NCBI GenBank assembly: GCA_030027265.1
Contig: JASENG010000005.1
Span: forward strand, 1-64,000
DNA from: Lysinibacillus fusiformis
Lineage (GTDB): Bacteria; Bacillota; Bacilli; Bacillales_A; Planococcaceae
Length of the DNA stretch: 64,000 bases
Reading direction: 5' to 3'
The position numbers and the translations under genes are program-made. Shown here piece after piece: positions 60,651 to 64,000 of this stretch. Under the pieces are notes generated by a model. The model ran no database searches, had not been told where the DNA came from, and saw only the letters and a program-made list of their open reading frames with translations. How positions within the stretch are numbered: position 1 is the stretch's first letter; every line of letters starts with the position of its first letter.

Positions 60651-62051
60651 TTAGAAATGAAATTTCAACGTAAAAGTTGTTCCTTTCCCTACTGTACTAG
60701 CGACATCCATTTCGATTAAATATTTCTCTGCCAACATTTTAGTAATACTTAACCCAAGCCCTGTTCCCCCGCCTTTATTTTCCCTTGAAACGTCTACTCG
60801 ATAAAAGCGATCAAAAATAAAAGGAAGATGTTCCTGTGGAATGCCCATCCCATTATCCTTGATGGTCATGAAAATGCTTTCAGTTAAATAATGGACATCT
60901 ACATGGATTAACGGCGGATGATCGTTATAGCGTATGCCATTTTCAATAATATTGCGTACAATTTGAGCCAATGCATTTTCTGTTATATTGGGCTGCTTAG
61001 GAACGCCGTTTTCGACGATTGTAATTGTAGATTCAGGATAAATGATGTGCAGCTCGTCCCTAACAGAAGCTAAAACCTTCCCCACACTTGCCGATGCCTC
61101 TTCATCACGCTCTTCTTTTCTAGCTAAATCCAATAATTCTTCAATCATTTTTTTCATCCGGGAAACTTCTTCTAATGAGGTATTTAATGATTCTTCCAAT
61201 ACTTCCGGCTCGTTTTTCCCCCATCGTTTAATTAAAGATAAATGCCCTTCAATCGCTTGGATAGGTGTTCTCAGCTCGTGGGAAGCATCGGAAACAAATT
61301 GTTGCTGCTTTGCAAAAGAATTTTCTAAATCCGCCATCATGGATACATAGAGTTTTAGAAGATCGCCTATTTCATCATCTGCATCATAGGTAAAGTTTAT
61401 TTTTTCTTCAAACCCTCTTTTCTGCACGGATAGCATAGAATCCCGTAGATCCTGCAGTGGCTTGACCAAGACATTTGCTAGATAATAGCCGACAAAACCA
61501 GCAAGGAGGATAGCGCCTAAACCAGCTATTAACATAGTTGTAACGATATATCGCATCAATGATTGAAATGTTGATAGTGGATGTATTAACTGCAAAACCC
61601 CGGTAAAATTCTCAAATTTCACAAGCTTATTCACTACATAAACATCATCGCCATCAACCTCTTCTTTTGATACAAGAATGTCATCCAGCTTTTCGTAGGA
61701 TAATTTTAAAGGAACTGCAGAATTGACATTATTGATTCTTAAAACTTCATAGCCGTCAAACCTAAAAATACGTACGGTTTGATTTTGATGGACGATTGCT
61801 TTTAATAGGCCTGTATTTCCTTGAAATTCTTGAATGGAAATCGAGTTATCTTGAGAATAAAAAAATGAAGTAAGATCATCTGCAGTTCTTATCGCATTAT
61901 TTTCTTCATTTTGTATAAGCCATGAATAAAGTGCGATATAAATGACACTGCAGATGACTGCATAGCTTATAAAAATGACAATTGCTGTTGAAATCGTCCA
62001 TTTCTTTTTTAGCGATTGATTCTTTGGCAAAAGTTTTTTTAGTCGATTCAT
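60651..62051 (-). CDS. Sensor histidine kinase with HAMP domain
   Basis: A membrane sensor kinase of 466 aa. TM1 lies at about 20-44, an extracellular sensor region at about 45-168, TM2 at about 170-193 and HAMP at about 195-245. The phospho-acceptor helix follows with H258 in [17 protein letters not shown], then the ATP-binding domain with N box [15 protein letters not shown]1 DNGMGIP and G2 GGTGLGLSI. The ATG overlaps the stop of the response-regulator gene by 4 bp, so the pair is one unit. It resembles ArlS and YkoH, but the stimulus is unknown. Confidence 0.93.
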   Translation of the reverse strand: MNRLKKLLPKNQSLKKKWTISTAIVIFISYAVICSVIYIALYSWLIQNEENNAIRTADDLTSFFYSQDNSISIQEFQGNTGLLKAIVHQNQTVRIFRFDGYEVLRINNVNSAVPLKLSYEKLDDILVSKEEVDGDDVYVVNKLVKFENFTGVLQLIHPLSTFQSLMRYIVTTMLIAGLGAILLAGFVGYYLANVLVKPLQDLRDSMLSVQKRGFEEKINFTYDADDEIGDLLKLYVSMMADLENSFAKQQQFVSDASHELRTPIQAIEGHLSLIKRWGKNEPEVLEESLNTSLEEVSRMKKMIEELLDLARKEERDEEASASVGKVLASVRDELHIIYPESTITIVENGVPKQPNITENALAQIVRNIIENGIRYNDHPPLIHVDVHYLTESIFMTIKDNGMGIPQEHLPFIFDRFYRVDVSRENKGGGTGLGLSITKMLAEKYLIEMDVASTVGKGTTFTLKFHF

Positions 62052-62728
62052 TCCCTCACCACATACCCTACACCGCGCACCGTTTCAATATAAGGCTCAA
62101 GCTCCGTTTTTAATTTTGCTCGCAGGTGTCGAATGTACACATCTACTACATTTGTTTCAACCTCTGTCGTATAGCCCCAAACAGATTGAAGAATCATATC
62201 TCTTTCACAAACTCGATTTTTATTTTCACATAAAAGCTTCAATAAATCATACTCCGTTTTTGTTAAATCCAGTTTTTTATTTTCAAAGATTACTTCATAG
62301 GATTGCTGGTTAATAATTATATCCCTAACCTTGATTAAATTATTCGCTTCCGCTTCTACTTTCGTACTAACTCTTCTTAAAATCGAACGAATTCTTGCTA
62401 GCAATTCTTCAATAGCAAAAGGTTTGACGATATAATCATCCGCTCCCGCATCTAAGCCCGCTACACGATCCATGACAGCGTCTCGAGCGGTAATCAGCAG
62501 GATAGGCACATTCGATTGCGCTCGAATTCTACGGCAAATTTCGATTCCATTTAAACCAGGCAGCATGACATCAAGCAACAGACAATCAAATGGTTGTTCT
62601 AAAGCTAGATTTAAACCTTCCCTGCCATCGTGAGATACGATAACTTCAAATTGTTCATGCCTTAATTCAAGTTCTATAAAACGGGCTATATTTTTTTCAT
62701 CTTCTACCAGTAATATTTTTTTCTGCAT
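62048..62728 (-). CDS. OmpR-family response regulator
   Basis: A 226-aa two-domain regulator. The receiver (1-120) has the acidic pocket ED (10-11), the phosphorylated D53 in LLLDVMLPG, the switch Thr in LLITARD and the Lys in VKPF. The C-terminal winged HTH (about 130-226) includes [17 protein letters not shown] and [12 protein letters not shown], ending in [10 protein letters not shown] as in OmpR/PhoB. It would bind DNA when phosphorylated by the downstream kinase. It is most like ArlR or YkoG by eye, and its targets are unknown. Confidence 0.95.
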   Translation of the reverse strand: MQKKILLVEDEKNIARFIELELRHEQFEVIVSHDGREGLNLALEQPFDCLLLDVMLPGLNGIEICRRIRAQSNVPILLITARDAVMDRVAGLDAGADDYIVKPFAIEELLARIRSILRRVSTKVEAEANNLIKVRDIIINQQSYEVIFENKKLDLTKTEYDLLKLLCENKNRVCERDMILQSVWGYTTEVETNVVDVYIRHLRAKLKTELEPYIETVRGVGYVVRE

Positions 62729-62752
62729 CCAATCACCCTTTAAACAAATAAA

Positions 62753-62787
62753 TAGCCTCTTCTTAAGTTTAACTTAAAAGGAGGCTG
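62753..62787. terminator. Hairpin between the cyclase and the response regulator
   Basis: Arms agcctc-ttaagtt and aacttaa-gaggct form an almost perfect stem of about 14 bp. On the minus strand it follows the diguanylate cyclase stop and is followed by a T-rich stretch. Confidence 0.75.
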
Positions 62788-62794
62788 TAACAAA

Positions 62795-64000
62795 CTATAA
62801 TAGTTCGGGACTATAAATATTATAATTATTTTTTGAAGTCATTTTCACGCCATATAAGGCCTTATCGGAATGGGATAATAATTTTTCCAGACTGCCTCCA
62901 TGATCCGGATAAAATGCAATTCCGATCGATGCAGTTGGTGCAAATAGCTGCTTTGAAATCAGCCAGCCTTGCTGAAGATTTTCATTAATCCTCTCAACAA
63001 TTTGCTGCACCTGTTGTTTTCGTTTTCTTTTATCCCGGACAAGACCAGTTAAAACTATTGCGAATTCATCTCCACCCATCCGAACCACTAAATCATTCGC
63101 ACGAACACTTTTGGTTAAGGCTTTGCCAAACTGAATGATAAATTCATCTCCAACATCATGGCCATATCGATCATTTACTATTTTGAAATTATCACCATCA
63201 ACATAGAGAACCGCCAATGATTCCGATATACCATTCGAATCTTCTAAAATACGGGGAAATTCTTTTTGCAGATATCGTCGATTGGGCAAATGTGTAAGAG
63301 AATCGTGGAAAGCAAGAAATGACAGTTGATTTTCTATTTCTTTTCTTTCGTTAATTTCACGGGCAACCATAATGATTTGAATGTGATTGCGGAGATAATC
63401 TTTCACCACTGTATAATTGCACTCAGTCCAAAAATTCTCTCCTTTTTTGGATTGATGGATAAGATCAATTTTCGAATCTTTGCGATCTGCTAACTCTCCC
63501 AATTCCTCATTCCATTTTGACTTGCTCTTAGGGGCGAGAACCTTTGTATAGAATTGACCATGCAATTCATCTTTCTTGAATCCGAGTTTACTCGAATACG
63601 CATTAGATACATATAAAATAATGCCGTCTTCATTTGTCACGACTATTAAATCATTTGTATTTTCTGTAATGAGCTTAAACATATGATCAACATTTTGAAG
63701 CTCTGTCATCATTCTTTTCTTTTCTGAAATATCATAGTATACATTAATGTATTGCTTTACATTACCGTCTTCATCGAAAAAAGGTATAAATGTTGCATCG
63801 GACCAATAGAGAGCTCCATTCTTTTTTCGATTGCATATTTCTCCTCGCCAAAGTTCCCCTTTTTGAATAGCATCATAAATATGATCAAAAAATTCTTTAG
63901 TATGGATCCGCGAATTAACAAGTTCCAATGTATTGCCAATTAGTTCTTCCCTCGAATAGCCCATTTGCTGGATAAAACGATCATTCACCTCTAAAATCTC
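62795..64000 (-). CDS. PAS-PAS-GGDEF diguanylate cyclase (5' end cut by the window)
   Basis: The frame is open to the window edge, so the N-terminus lies outside. Visible domains are a PAS (first about 90 residues, SREELIG...GEICNRKKNG...YYDISEKK), a second PAS (about 105-215) and a GGDEF domain (about 225-397). The active site is an intact GGDEF (305-309, counted from the GTG at 63988). The product-inhibition site RxxD (R296/D299) is five residues before it. It should make c-di-GMP. Its first PAS closely resembles that of the GGDEF-EAL protein at 19303-21012, so the two may sense the same cue with opposite outputs. Confidence 0.93.
   Translation of the reverse strand, partial: EILEVNDRFIQQMGYSREELIGNTLELVNSRIHTKEFFDHIYDAIQKGELWRGEICNRKKNGALYWSDATFIPFFDEDGNVKQYINVYYDISEKKRMMTELQNVDHMFKLITENTNDLIVVTNEDGIILYVSNAYSSKLGFKKDELHGQFYTKVLAPKSKSKWNEELGELADRKDSKIDLIHQSKKGENFWTECNYTVVKDYLRNHIQIIMVAREINERKEIENQLSFLAFHDSLTHLPNRRYLQKEFPRILEDSNGISESLAVLYVDGDNFKIVNDRYGHDVGDEFIIQFGKALTKSVRANDLVVRMGGDEFAIVLTGLVRDKRKRKQQVQQIVERINENLQQGWLISKQLFAPTASIGIAFYPDHGGSLEKLLSHSDKALYGVKMTSKNNYNIYSPELL

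Overview
The window is low-GC DNA from an endospore-forming Bacillales bacterium, most likely a Planococcaceae (Lysinibacillus/Solibacillus/Ureibacillus-like). Supporting this are a SpoIIP-type protein, orthologues of Bacillus genes (yqeY, ykpA, xpaC-yaaN, yceGH, yerC, odhAB), strong GGAGG ribosome binding sites with frequent TTG/GTG starts, a Zur-type operator and an L-box riboswitch. There are no rRNA or tRNA genes, no CRISPR array and no intact insertion sequence.

Layout: 1-2.7 kb holds a spoIIP-like gene and a decayed accessory patch (palindromes, a protein with two ribbon-helix-helix-like units, a frameshifted homing endonuclease). 2.7-9.1 kb has aspA, two abutting gene remnants (EamA transporter, LysR), an MFS transporter, a nitroreductase, a LysR regulator and a divergent DUF2332 gene. 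9.4-14.6 kb is a zinc-starvation cluster on the minus strand: cysteine-poor L33, a COG0523 GTPase, ZnuA, ZnuC, ZnuB and a second COG0523 GTPase, headed by a Zur box. 14.7-17.5 kb is a yceG-yceH (TelA) pair. 17.8-32.9 kb is mixed housekeeping: an unknown 463-aa protein, a PAS-GGDEF-EAL protein, two tiny paralogues, YqeY, a PTS EIIC-like protein, a degenerate tyrosine recombinase, a crotonase, a P-loop/Asp23-like protein, an aminotransferase, an AI-2E family protein, an LCP protein, MsrA and RecQ.

33.0-45.4 kb is the most interesting region. Twelve minus-strand genes make up an apparent catabolic island for an unidentified short-chain hydroxy- or keto-acid. It has a TRAP transporter (DctPQM), a VOC protein, 3-hydroxyacyl-CoA dehydrogenase, a 4-oxalocrotonate-tautomerase-like protein, Zn-alcohol dehydrogenase, thiolase, SDR reductase, two tandem full-length CoA-transferases and a LacI regulator. 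Three near-identical 18-bp operators lie before lacI, before the hydroxyacyl-CoA dehydrogenase and before the thiolase, and a CcpA-type cre lies before dctP.

45.8-53.0 kb has an ABC-F ATPase, a lipoprotein, a cold-shock gene with a structured leader, DUF1033, xpaC-telA behind an ECF(sigmaW)-like promoter, DUF6501, a 34-aa membrane peptide, YerC and a YitT-like protein. 53.1-55.9 kb is a polar amino-acid ABC transporter whose leader is a lysine riboswitch, so it is probably a lysine importer. 56.2-60.4 kb is odhAB of the TCA cycle. 60.6-64.0 kb is an OmpR/HK two-component pair and a PAS-PAS-diguanylate cyclase cut by the window edge.

Gene starts were chosen by ribosome binding site, so several are shorter than the longest open frame. 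Functions rest on recognised motifs read by eye; no database search was run.
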